Shown here piece after piece: positions 46,481-56,854 of a stretch of 64,000 bases of DNA. The notes below the pieces were generated by a model. The model searched no databases, was not told where the DNA came from, and was given only the letters and a program-made list of their open reading frames with translations. The DNA is from Pegoplata infirma (Eukaryota; Arthropoda; Insecta; Diptera; Anthomyiidae). Position 1 is the stretch's first letter. Each line of letters opens with the position of its first letter. Where the stretch lies: the NCBI GenBank assembly GCA_963921195.1, contig OY992539.1:43410657-43474656 (forward strand). The letters are read 5' to 3'. Both the position numbers and the translations under genes were made by a program.

Positions 46481-46969
46481 ATCAAGAAAAAATGCTCCAT
46501 CAAATTGATGAAACGGTTTTATCAATGGACCGAAAAAACGACATTTTCTAATTCTATGGGTTCAAGTGCAGGACTTTGAACTTCTTTTAGCATAAAAATG
46601 TGGCAATTGTTAAAGAAAAACACAAAAAATCAATTAAAAAAATGCTGTTTTTCAGAGGTTGGTTTAGTTCTTCAAGGGGGAACTTTTTGCCCCTTGGTCC
46701 GATTATGCTCATTTACGAACTTAACCTGCCTATTAACATAAGACATATTTGTGACAAATGTTGGGAGTCTAGCTCTTTTATTTTGGACTGCATAAACGGA
46801 CAGACGGACAGATGGACGGACAGACGGACGGACATCGCTAGAATGTCTTAGAGTCTATCACTGATCATAAATATATATATTTTATGGGTCCTATACCGAT
46901 ATTTTGATGCATTACACACGGAATAACAAAGTGAGTATACCCCCATACTGTAGTTGGAGGGTATAAAAA
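46481..46969 (+). mobile_element. 5'-truncated mini-me-like element, subfamily B
   Basis: Blocks in order: 'ttctatgggttcaagtgcag', 'cttcttttagcataaaaatg', 'gttcttcaagggggaacttt', 'cgaacttaacctgcctatta', GACGGACAGATGGACGGACA near 46803, 'tatattttatgggtcctata' and the end tgtagttggagggtata. The hairpin end is missing. Confidence 0.65.
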
Positions 46970-46980
46970 TATTAATAATT

Positions 46981-47891
46981 ACACTGTGCTAGTCGCTAAA
47001 ATTAACAAGCTGGGCACACCCTGCTGGTAAAGCTAATTCGGGTACGCTAAATTCAATGGCGCTAGCCGTTTTTCAAAGTTAGCGCTCGTATTCGCGATAT
47101 TCGCGATTTAAAATTGTAAAGCCTAGGTACTACAATATTAAATATTTATGCTTTTGGCATAGTTTTTAAATCTAAATTTAGAAAATGCATTGTATTTTTT
47201 CGCGAAAAAAAAAATTCCGCAAAAAAAAAAATTCCGCGAAAAAAAAAATTTCCGCGAAAAAAAAAATTTCCGCGAAATAAATTTTTTTCGAAAAATTTTG
47301 TGTCTGTTATGTATTGTATTCTACTCATTTTCATAAATTAATAGCAAAATAAAAAAAATTTGTAAAAAAAAATTTCGCGAAAAAAAATTCGCGAAAAAAA
47401 AATTTCCGCGAATAATTTTTTTTTTTAATATTCAAGAGAGTTTAGAAAATAAACATTCAGCAGTTGTCTAAATAATATAAAAAAAATATTTTTTTACTTA
47501 AAAGTAACAAAAATAATCGCGAATATCGCTAATACACACGCTAACTTTAAAAAAATACTGATATTACAATGGGATTTAGTATACACGAACTAGCTTTACC
47601 AGACGGCTGTCGTAAATTCAAATCAAACTAAAAATATTTGTATTACACCAATATTTTTACCCAAAAAAAAAAGATTTTTCGCGAACAAATTTGTAATGTT
47701 AGTTTAACAGACTTGAATGGTTTTAAATTTAAAAATTATCGCAAAAGTTTAAAAATATCGTTTTTATTGTACTTGAGCATCAACATTTTAAATCGCTGAT
47801 ATCGCGAAATGAATTCAGCGTACTCGAATTAATTTTACCAGTAGTGTGCCCAGCTTGTCAAAAAAAAAAGTGTCAAATTCGAGCACACTGT
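46981..47891. mobile_element. AAGCTGGGCAC-family TIR element, compact copy
   Basis: The left end is ACACTGTGCTAGTCGCTAAA and the right-end inverse is ACAGTGTGCTCGAATTTGAC. Both are followed by 'aagctgggcac', a 'ctggtaaa' word and 'ttcg(a/g)gtacgct'. Both flanks are AATT. The interior contains tandem TTTCCGCGAAAAAAAAAA units (47200-47295 and 47375-47420). It is the same family as the broken copy at 7812-12595. Confidence 0.72.
47200..47420. repeat. Tandem CCGCGAAAAAAAAAATT units
   Basis: Three to four ~17-18 bp units at 47205-47280 and a second short cluster at 47375-47415, both with the CCGCG core. Relatives are near 12395-12415 in the other copy of the family. Confidence 0.65.
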
Positions 47892-48449
47892 AATTTTATA
47901 AATACTATAAATATTTAAAACACTATTACACTAACTGGAGTGTTTGAAACCGGTATGGGAATTTCAGAAGACATTTCTCAGTGGGTATCAGGTTGGTTGG
48001 CTACCATTTAATTTCCTCTCTCAAAAAGTTGGTTCTCTTAGTGTTGCCTATGCTATTGCATGTAAAAACTCTCTTAAACATTAAGAGAACCAATTTATAT
48101 AAAGTGACATATTGTTTTGGGGCCTATCAAAATCTCTGATATATTCTTTACTCTATGACATTTCTTTATAATATAATTTTTAGAAAATAAGTTTTTCTTC
48201 TGCATTTTTTCAACTTGAACGAATGTAATTAGAGCCCGAGCTCGATCTGTACTTACAGAAAAAACACTAATAAAATTATCGACAAAATATGTCGCCATTA
48301 GGTGCGCCTCCGAAACAGAAAATGCAAACTCCTTCATTTTTGTCTGCGATTCCAGATCATGTTGCTAACCCTTGCGAAATAATATAAGAGACAAAAAAGA
48401 GGAAAGAAAGTATGAGATAAGGTTCAGATTGCTAGAAATGGAATTGTAG
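47892..48449. other. Mostly unassigned DNA with a small inverted repeat and a possible coding fragment
   Basis: 'gttggttctcttagtg' (48019) and 'cattaagagaaccaatt' (48079) form an inverted pair. On the minus strand 48220-48337 encodes residues such as MKEFAFSVSEAHLMATYFVD with less AT-biased codons, then meets CTGTAAGTAC, which looks like a splice donor. No protein family is recognised, so this is only a possible exon or transposon relic. Confidence 0.25.
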
Positions 48450-48990
48450 TGTTGGAAACTGGCAAAATAGTCATATTTATGGCGAGTTGCATTGACTAAA
48501 TATTTATCACATTAAAACGGAATGCACCAAAATCTCAAAAATTTATTTTATATAGTTTGGTATGGGCTATCGATTAAATTTTTTTCTTTTGGAAAATTTT
48601 CAGAACCCGTTCAGAAATTTTCCATTTTTTTAAAAAAGTAAATTTATCAAAAATCCGGCCACTTTTTTTTTTTTAATTTAATTTTTAGGTTTAGATGTTT
48701 GTCCATCCACACAAAAAAAATCAAAGATGCGTTTTTCGTTTTTTTTTCGAGAAAATTGCATTTAAATTTGAAATTTCATAACAATTTTGTAATTTGCTTG
48801 TATTTTTTTGTTTTAACGTAGCGAATGAGTATTATTAATTGCATAAATATTACTCATACGCTCTGTTGAAACAAGAAAATTACAAAATTGTTATAAAATT
48901 TTAAATTAAAAAAAAATTCATAAAAAAAATTTATGAAAAAAATATTTATAAAAAAAATGTGTAAAAAAAAAAATTTATAAGAAAAAAATC
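48450..48990 (+). mobile_element. Half copy of the ATGAGGCATTCC fold-back
   Basis: It matches the left arm and central loop of 40926-42969 from 'ggcgagttgc' through 'cggaatgcaccaaaatctca', 'aaatccggccactttttttt', 'gtttagatgtttgtccatcc' to 'attactcatacgctctgttg'. It lacks the outer terminal sequence and the right arm. Confidence 0.7.
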
Positions 48991-49101
48991 TTGACGATAA
49001 ATAAAAATTTTAATGAATTTTTTGTTTTTTTTTTATGAAAAAAAGATTTTATAATAAAAAAAAAAAATCTCATAAGTAAGTAGATACATACAGAAATATT
49101 A

Positions 49102-49934
49102 CACTGTGAAAGAATTGAAGGGTCACTTCTTAGGGCCTCAACCAAACCAAGACAGTTTGAAAGTACTTGTGTGTAGTAGTTAAACCCCCAATGGGTTTTG
49201 CTCTGTAACGTCTCAAATTTTTTTTATAGCCCACTAAATTTGTCAATTTTTTTAAAGGCGTTTAAAAAAAGTCGAAAAAAATAATGTAACTGTTCTTTTG
49301 AGCTTAAAATAGTGTTTGGATGTCTTCAATAGAATTTGATAGACAATTTTTTTCTAGAATATATTAACCCTTTATCTGCCGTATTTATTGGTCATTTAGT
49401 TAATTTTCTTAAGAAATGGCTCAAAAGTCTAGGAAAACTTACGTTTAAAGGGTTAAAATGTTCTACGAATATACTCTGCATCAAATTTCACTAGGGGTTA
49501 CTGAAGGCAGAAAGTTCGACTGATATAAGGAAAATGCAGAAAAAAGATAAATTGTAAAGTGTCATTCATTTTTTTATATTTTTGCCAGAAATTTTATACA
49601 ATTGTAACTAACAAATATAGAAAAAAATATAAAAAGTTAATGATAATTTACAATTAACCTTTTTTATGCATTTTTCGTATACCGGTAGAACTTTCTGCCT
49701 TCACTAACAGCCAGTGAAATTTGATGCTGAAAATAATCGTAGTACATTTTAACCCTTTAAACGCACGTCTTAGTAGGTTTCTGAGCCATTTCTTAAAAAA
49801 ATGACGTAAATGACCCATTAAAAAGGGAGATAGAGGTTTAGCGTACTCTAGGAAAATGTTCCCCATAAAATTCTATTGAAGACATCCAAACACTATTTTA
49901 AGTTCAAAAAAACTAAATGTGCTGCTGCACTGTG
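49102..49934. mobile_element. 833-bp fold-back, CACTGTG ends, TTA duplication
   Basis: The left end is CACTGTGAAAG. The right-end inverse is CACAGTGCAGC. TTA flanks both ends (49099-49101, 49935-49937). Arms are inverted from about 49285 to 49915: 'aaaatagtgtttggatgtct' is answered by 'agacatccaaacactatttt', and 'ttactgaaggcagaaagttc' by 'gaactttctgccttcactaa'. The right end abuts a minisatellite array. Confidence 0.72.
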
Positions 49935-49937
49935 TTA

Positions 49938-50245
49938 TCAGATTCTAAAACAATTTTTGTACAAAAAAGTTCTCAGATTCTAAGACATTTTTCGCATAGA
50001 AAAATTTTCATATTCTTAGACATTTTTCGAACAGAAAAATGATCAGAATTCTCGTATAGAAAAATTTACAGATTCTGAGGCATTTTTCGTATACAAAAAT
50101 GATCAGATTCTCAGACATTTGTCGTATAGAAAAATTTTCGGATTCTGAAACATTTTCGTATAGAAACATTCTCAGATTTTGAGACATTTTTCAGACAGCA
50201 AAAATCTCAGATTCTGAGACATTTTTCGTATAGAAAAATTCTCAG
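49938..50245. repeat. Minisatellite related to 38.6-39.5 kb array
   Basis: Eight to nine units of 'tctcagattctgagacattt' + 'ttcgtatagaaaaat'. It differs from the main array by a fixed TTCGTATAG in place of TTCCTATAG, so the two arrays have separate consensus variants. Confidence 0.82.
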
Positions 50246-51075
50246 ATTTGACTCAAATTAAGTTTTAATGAAAGTTTATCACAATATTTAAAAGGGTCAA
50301 GGGAAAGAAAATTTTTTTTTTTCTTAAACGAAGAAACAACTTTTTACAAATTTCAAATAGCGATATCTCGAAAATTTCAAACAGCGATATCTTGAAAACC
50401 GTTCGACCAAAAAAATTAAAAAAAAAACCTAGAACTAAGGAAAAAACCATCATTTTTGGAAATTCCTTAATATTTTTCAAATGGCGATATCTCGAAAACC
50501 AATTGACAGATTCCAGATTTTTTTTTAAATGCATATTGAGCTTGCCAAAATTTCTTTTTAAAGAAATTTTTTATTATTTTTTAAATTTTTTTAAATTTTG
50601 GTGGAAATTTTTAAAATTCAAAAATTTGAACGATGGGTAAAAATAATTGGATTTGGCTCAAACTAAGTTTAAAGAAAGTATTTTTCAATTTGCATGCAAC
50701 AAGGGTCAAGGGAAATAAATGGTTTTTGTTTTTTTTTTTTTAATTCTTCAATGCAGAAAAAAACTTGCATTTGTTGCAAATTTTAAATAGCAATATTTCG
50801 ATAATCATTCTACCGATTTTAAAATTTGTTTAAATGGTCGTTTTCAGCGCGTAAATATTTAAAAAATTATGAATCGCAGGGCACATTTTTTATTTTTAAA
50901 TTTTCAAAAATCCGGAACTTTGATCATTGGGCGCCACGGGTTTATTTAATATTATTGGCCTCAAATTTGTACCAAATAAGTTTTAGGCCTGGTAGAATAA
51001 AATTTTTCCCTGACATTCAAAATCGAAAGAGAAACTTTTTTGTCATAAAAAAACCCACTTTACTGCCCAACTAAC
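50246..51075. repeat. CGCCACGGGTTA-repeat copy
   Basis: It contains 'gcgatatctcgaaaa' modules (50361, 50391, 50483), 'ttggctcaaactaagttt', 'attgggcgccacgggtttat' (50926) and 'ggcctggtagaataaaattt', with a decayed end similar to 21.5 kb. The order resembles one and a half ~335-bp modules plus the outer end. Confidence 0.6.
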
Positions 51076-51084
51076 ATGGAAGGT

Positions 51085-51663
51085 CTCCCTGGTGTCACCC
51101 GCCGACCTTTATGGAATTGGTTTTATTTTGTAGAGCAGGAAAAAAAAGGGACACGTATTTTTTTTGAAGCGGCCCAAATTCATATTTAGATGGTGAAAGT
51201 GAGGGGGGAAGAAACGGTAATTTTTTAGTTTTTTGCGTTTATCTCCTATATTAAACAAGGAAACCAAGTCATGTTATATACCAAATGAAAGGTCTTTGGA
51301 AAACCTATCTTCGTGAGCAAAGAACGTTTCTAAACATGCACAACTTTTCGTCATATTGAGTAAAATTAAAAAATGTTTGGACATTTTTGTTAATAAGTCA
51401 AAAAATTTTAACTTTTTTGACACGTTGTTGGCATGACAAGATAGATATTTTAAATACCTTTAATCTGATAACAAATTTGCCTATATTAATTTTGGGTAAA
51501 TAGGCGTAAATAGTAAACAACTGAAAAAACTCAACTTCCCCCCATGCAAATCGGCCCCACCCCTTAAAATGAGTTTGGCCGCTAAAAAAATACGTGTAGA
51601 ACTAATTTTCGTTCTGAACAATATATCCAAATTTCATGAATATCGGAGGGTGACACCAGGGAG
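51085..51663. mobile_element. 579-bp TIR element, CTCCCTGGTGTCACCC ends
   Basis: The left end is CTCCCTGGTGTCACCCGCCG. The right-end inverse is CTCCCTGGTGTCACCCTCCG. The interior is more complex than most MITEs here, including 'gtgaggggggaagaaacggt' and 'cccccatgcaaatcggcccc', which give weak inverted symmetry. No target duplication is clear. No coding. Confidence 0.7.
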
Positions 51664-53094
51664 TCTCTCCTTGTAAGTATAAACATAAATTTTAATTAGC
51701 ATTGCAATGTTCTCGTAGGCGTATGATTGTTGTAAAGCACATTTATGGAAATATCACTCATACGTCTCAACAATTATTTTTTTATAAACTAAACAAAAAA
51801 CTTCACAGGAAAAACTTTTAAAATAGTTTTCTTATAGACCAAATTCTGGATTGCTAATCAAAATCAATTTCTTTGAATTAAAAGATTTAATAATAAATTT
51901 TTTGCTGTTCTGATAAAAATTGTGTAAATAACCTCCTCAAAATTTCTTTAGTCATATACTTTAAATTAATTTTCATTTTATCCTTTTACTGACATAAACA
52001 ATTATTTTTAAATTATTACTATTTTTTTTTGTCTGTGTTTTTTGTAAATGTTCTTAAATGTAACACAAAAACAAACTGTTTTACCATAAACTAAAAATCT
52101 GTTTCTTTTGCAGGCTTAAGTGTTTATAAAATATAAATGAGTTTAAATTTTCAGGAATAAAAACCTTTAGAAAATGCAGATGTAGTGAATATAATTAGGG
52201 TGGAGTTTATTTCAAACAGATTTCCTTTTAATTTCAAATAACTTCAGAAGAATATGCAGTCTGTGCTATCACAAACGTGGACTAGGATCAAAATATGTTA
52301 TATGGTTGGCTGTAACTATTTTGCAAATGATTTCAATCACTGTGATTTGCGTTTTCATTAGGATCCAAAATCAGCCCGGTTAATAAATATTCATATTTAT
52401 GACTTCTGAAGCAATCAGTTCCAATAGTCTTTTCCCATTCACATTTTTCTGCCACCCTAATACTTAAACTTACTTTGACACATACACTCTTATTTAATAC
52501 ACATACACATATAATGTGTACAAAAACCAAAAAAAAAACAGATCCTTTTGTTTTAAACATAAAATTAATGTTGTTGTCATTTAAAAAGCATAAAATATTA
52601 AAAGTTTAACAAATACCACCACACACACACTGAAACACTCACATAAACACAATACCAGAAACCAACCAATACTTAAACATGTTAAGAATAAGACAAAGAA
52701 AAACAAAACAAATGTTAAAACATTTATATAAACAACAGTTACTGTAAGAGTATTTTATATATAAGTGTACACAAATACATATATAAAATTTCAATTCTAA
52801 ATATATATTTTTATCTTACTTAAATAAACAGTTTAGCACCTGATGTTGTACATACTTAAACGAAATATTTACACAGTACTGGCTTTAATTATAGCACACC
52901 CTTATAATAAGGAGTACAAATATACAATCATGTATTAAGTACATTATAATACAAAAGAAAAGTATATTTTAACGCATTAAAACAAATCAGAAATAATACC
53001 TATTGTACTAAAAAAAATGGAAAAGACACTTCCCACTCCCAAACCAAATTCGACGAAGCAAGAAGGTAAAGAAAGGAAAGCAAAGAAACTGGTG
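51664..53094. other. AT-rich DNA without recognised repeats
   Basis: 1.4 kb with only a (CA)n stretch near 52619-52630. It is the longest apparently unique segment of the window. No ORF longer than 75 residues and no recognisable coding motif. Confidence 0.4.
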
Positions 53095-54432
53095 AGCTAA
53101 AACACCTCAATTCAACCGAGGAGTTGACCGCACCCCCTCCAAATTTAATGAAATTATGTACTGGGGTTTACTTTAACAAAAAAGAGATTTTGCCAAGTTT
53201 TAAGGCTCCTGGTGATTCCAGTATTCGAGATATGAGGTCTTGAAAATTACCAAAATCGTATATATTTGACAAAAGTGTTCCGAGATAAATAAAGATAACT
53301 CGAAAAGTAAAAACACTACAGGTCTCAGTCAGGTTGCAAATAATAGGTAATGAGACAGCCTTTAAAATGGCATTCCCCAAGATTTTTTTTGAAAAAGGTC
53401 AAAGGTCATTGATTTTAACCTTCATTTTTGGAGAGCTATATCTCAAAAAACGATATTTTTAAAATTTTGAAAAAAATATATGTTGTTAAGAATCACCTAC
53501 ACTACTTAAGTTTAAATTTTCAGGATGGAGACTTCATTGGAACTTTTTATATTAATAGAAACATTGTGACAGGAAAGAAAAAGCGGTGTAATTTCCCTTA
53601 GAAAAAAAAAATATTTTTTTTGTCTTTGAAATTCTGGTACCAAAATTCGTTTTTCTGAATGTTTTTGACGTGCTGAGTCCAAATATGACCTTTGAACTGG
53701 TCTATCGCTATTACTTTTCAAGATATCAGCACATAAATGTGTAAAAATTGCTCAAATGCTATTGCTCTGTTTCTTTGAACATTTAGGTGCATATATCTTG
53801 AAAAGTAATAACGATAGACCAGTTCAAATGCCATATTTGGACTCAGCACGTCAAAAACATTCAACAAATGAATTTTGGTACCAGAATTTCAAAGACAAAA
53901 AAATTTTTTTTTTTTCTAAGGGAAATTACACCGCTTTTTCTTTCCTGTCACAATGTTTCTATTAATATAAAAAGTTCCAATGAAGTCTCCATCCTGAAAA
54001 TTTAAACTTAAGTAGTGTAGGTGATTCTTAACAACATATATTTTTTCCAAAATTTTAAAAATATCGTTTTTTGAGATATAGCTCTCCAAAAATGAAGGTT
54101 AAAATCAATGACCTTTGACCTTTTTCAAAAAAAATCTTGGGGAATGCCATTTTAAAGGCTGTCTTATTACCTATTATTTGCAACCTGACTGAGACCTGTA
54201 TTTGTATTACTTTTTGAGTTATATTTATTTATCTCAAAACACTTTTGTCAAATATTTACGATTTTGCCAATTTTCAATACCCCATATCTCGGGAAGAAAA
54301 ACTACCAGAAGTCCAAAATTTTGGCACTATGATTTTTTTGTAAGGGCCCAACTATATTCCAAGTTTCATAAAATTCGAAAGGGGTAAGGTCAAAAATGCT
54401 ACTTTTTTCGGTTGAATTGAGGTGTTTTAACT
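53095..54432. mobile_element. 1.34-kb fold-back with ~635-bp arms, AACACCTCAATTCAACCG ends
   Basis: The left end is TAAAACACCTCAATTCAACC and the right end its inverse. Arms match at high identity: 'tttaaaatggcattccccaa' at 53360 is answered by 'ttggggaatgccattttaaa' at 54139, and 'gacgtgctgagtccaaatat' by its inverse near 53837. The loop is about 53735-53795. ORFs at 53512-53721 (-) and 53756-53965 (+) are the same mirrored sequence. Confidence 0.87.
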
Positions 54433-54469
54433 ATGGTATGAAAAATTATTGCAAAAGAATAATTTTTTT

Positions 54470-54625
54470 TTTTGGATTTGGAAATTTTTCTACAGAAAAT
54501 ATGTCTCAGAATATAAAAACTACTTTATAGGAAAAATGTCCTAGATTCCGAAAATTGTTGTACAGGAAATTTTTTTTTTAGAATTTATGGCATTTTCTAT
54601 ACAAAAAATGTTTCAGAGTTTGAGA
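54470..54625. repeat. Minisatellite fragment
   Basis: Four diverged units of the 'tctcagattctgagacattt' family, lying between a fold-back and a mini-me copy. Confidence 0.55.
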
Positions 54626-55134
54626 ATTTTTACTTTGGTTCCGCGTCTTGTAATAATAATGAAAAAAAAACGCGAAAAAATTAAATTTTTGATTAGAAAT
54701 ATTTTATTTTGTGTAAAAAATAAATGTTTTTTAAGTAATTTTTGAAGAAAAAAAAATAATTTAGTAGATTTTTTTTTTGGGTGTAAATTTTTTTTCGTGT
54801 GTATTTTTTTTTTTTAGTGTAAAAATATTTTTGAGTTACAAAAATACGTTGTTAAATAGTTTTGTGACTTACCACTGATTTTAAAACATGTTTAACGGGG
54901 TTTCAACACTGAAATTTACGGTTTTGCTAATAACTTTTGAACCACTGGACCGCTTTGGCTGACATTCAATACGAACCAGGCCAGGGGAACGGTAAATATA
55001 TGTGCCAAGCTTCAGCATCCTCAGAATTGCCTTTCAAAAGTTAGCGTGTTTCATATCTCGTAAATTCATGAAAAACCCTTGCCGAAATTCAGTCTTTTGC
55101 TCATAACTTTTGAACCACTGCACACAGGGCCAGC

Positions 55135-55680
55135 ATGATCCAATTCCGGCCAAAAATCTTTATCTTTGTTGGATCCGTCTGAAAATGTGCTTTTAGAGGA
55201 ATTCGAGGTCGCTGATTTCAAAATTTAGCTAAAAACAAAAAAATCAAAATGGCGGATCCAATATGGCGGACAATTTTTTTTTGAAAATTGTCCGATTGAA
55301 CTCAAATTTTGTTTAATGTGGGTCTTGGAGTTACTGAATAAGAATTGTTACTCCGAATTTTGAAAAACAAAATGGCGGACTAAATATGCTTCTTAAAGTT
55401 TAAAGAATGATCCAACTCCGGCCAAAAGTCTTTATCGTTGTTGGATCCGGCTAAAAATGTGCTTCTAGAGTATCTCGGGGTCGCTGATTTCAAAATTTAA
55501 CTAAAAATAAAAAAATCAAAATGGCACATCCAATATGGCGGACAAATTTTTTTAATATTTGTCCGATTTAACTCAAATTTGGTTTTAATGGGGTTCATGG
55601 AGTTACTGAATCAGAATTACTGGCGTGAATTTTGAAAAACAAAATGGCGGACTAAATATGCTTAGTAAAGTTTGTTACAA
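55135..55680. repeat. ~271-bp imperfect tandem duplication
   Basis: Unit 1 starts 'atgatccaattccggccaaa' (55135) and unit 2 'atgatccaactccggccaaa' (55406). Both pass through 'ttgttggatccg', 'ggtcgctgatttcaaaattt', 'ccaatatggcggacaa' and 'aaacaaaatggcggactaaa'. A third, diverged echo lies near 55780-55810. Confidence 0.8.
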
Positions 55681-55894
55681 GTAGTTAAAAAACAGTTATA
55701 TTCCTTTTCTTTGATGAAGTTAGCTGAAAGTGTGACGTAGTAAATTTCCGGGTCTGTTATCTTAAAATCGAAGTGATAAAATTCAATATGGCGGAAACAA
55801 TATGGCGGCTAGATTTTTTAACTCTGTCTGATCTAACTAAAAATTAGTTTTAAGAGTATTAAGAGTGTCTGCAGTTAAATCTAATCACACAATT

Positions 55895-55915
55895 TTTATA
55901 TATATATATATATTT
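55895..55915. repeat. (TA)n microsatellite
   Basis: About nine TA units inside the CACAxAGGGCC element. Confidence 0.8.
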
Positions 55916-56854
55916 TTTTGATATAAATATGGAAATGGTGTAAATAACTTACTTAGTTTTAGAAAAGCTTCTGGAAATGGTGACGACAAATTACTCACTT
56001 TTTTTCTTTATTTTGGAAATTCAATAAAAAATCTTTGAATTTAATTGGAAATGGTGTAACTGATATTTTCCTTAATTCTACAAAAAAAAAACTAGAAATG
56101 TAGATAGTTTATTTTAACGTAAAACATTATTTTGGGTTAAATTAATTTTTTAAAAACAAATCTCGGACCACTGCATATATAGCTGTAATTTCGCCATTTA
56201 TCATTTCGAGCAAGTTTGGGCAATTTTTTTCGAAAGATATGGATACATTCTTTATCAAAAAAAATATAGACCGATTGTATCGAACTGAGTATCGCTGAGG
56301 ATTTTTCGGCACAAGGTAAATATCTAAAAAATTATAACTTTTTTCACAAAAAACGCGAATTGCTGCCAGGCAAATAAGTTATATTTGTCCATGTTATTTT
56401 CGTTACAAAGGCTTATATATAAGGTTTAACCACGCAAACAAAAAGTTAAACATTAGCAATAGAAGTTTGAAAAAAAAATTAAAAAAGCATCTCAACTTTT
56501 AAAAATTTTTACCAACTTTTTTTGCTTTGAAGACCTGTCAAAGGAAAGGGTGTAATTGGATCATAAAGATAAGTTCAGAAAACCTGCTTCTATATATGCC
56601 CAACAAACTGGTAAAATTTTTTTTGAGAATTTACAATTAAGGACTTTTGGCCGGAAATCGATCTGTCAGGCCCTCTGTGCACTGGACCAATTTTGCTGGA
56701 TTGCAATACCAACCTGACCAGATATATGACCAACATATATGCCAAACTTCAGGAGCCTCCGTAAAGACTTTCAAAAGTTACCTTGTTTTCAACAGACGGA
56801 ATGACGGATGGACATCGCTAGGTGGTCTTAAAATCGATCGAGGATCATGAATAT

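Larger units (their letters stand above)
55121..56679. mobile_element. 1.56-kb TIR element with CACAxAGGGCC ends
   Basis: The left end is CACACAGGGCC and the right-end inverse is CACAGAGGGCC. A CACTG duplication flanks it (55116-55120, 56680-56684), confirmed by the interrupted mini-me sequence 'gaaccactg|gacc'. It contains a ~271-bp direct tandem duplication and AAATGGCGGAC/AATATGGCGGAC words. No transposase is seen. Its superfamily is not settled: a 5-bp duplication with short TIRs, or a hAT-like CAGGG end two bases further in. Confidence 0.72.

Noticed and set aside
53512..53965. Pair of similar ~69-residue ORFs on opposite strands
   Set aside because: They are the two arms of one fold-back read in mirror orientation. 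No codon-level evidence of a protein.
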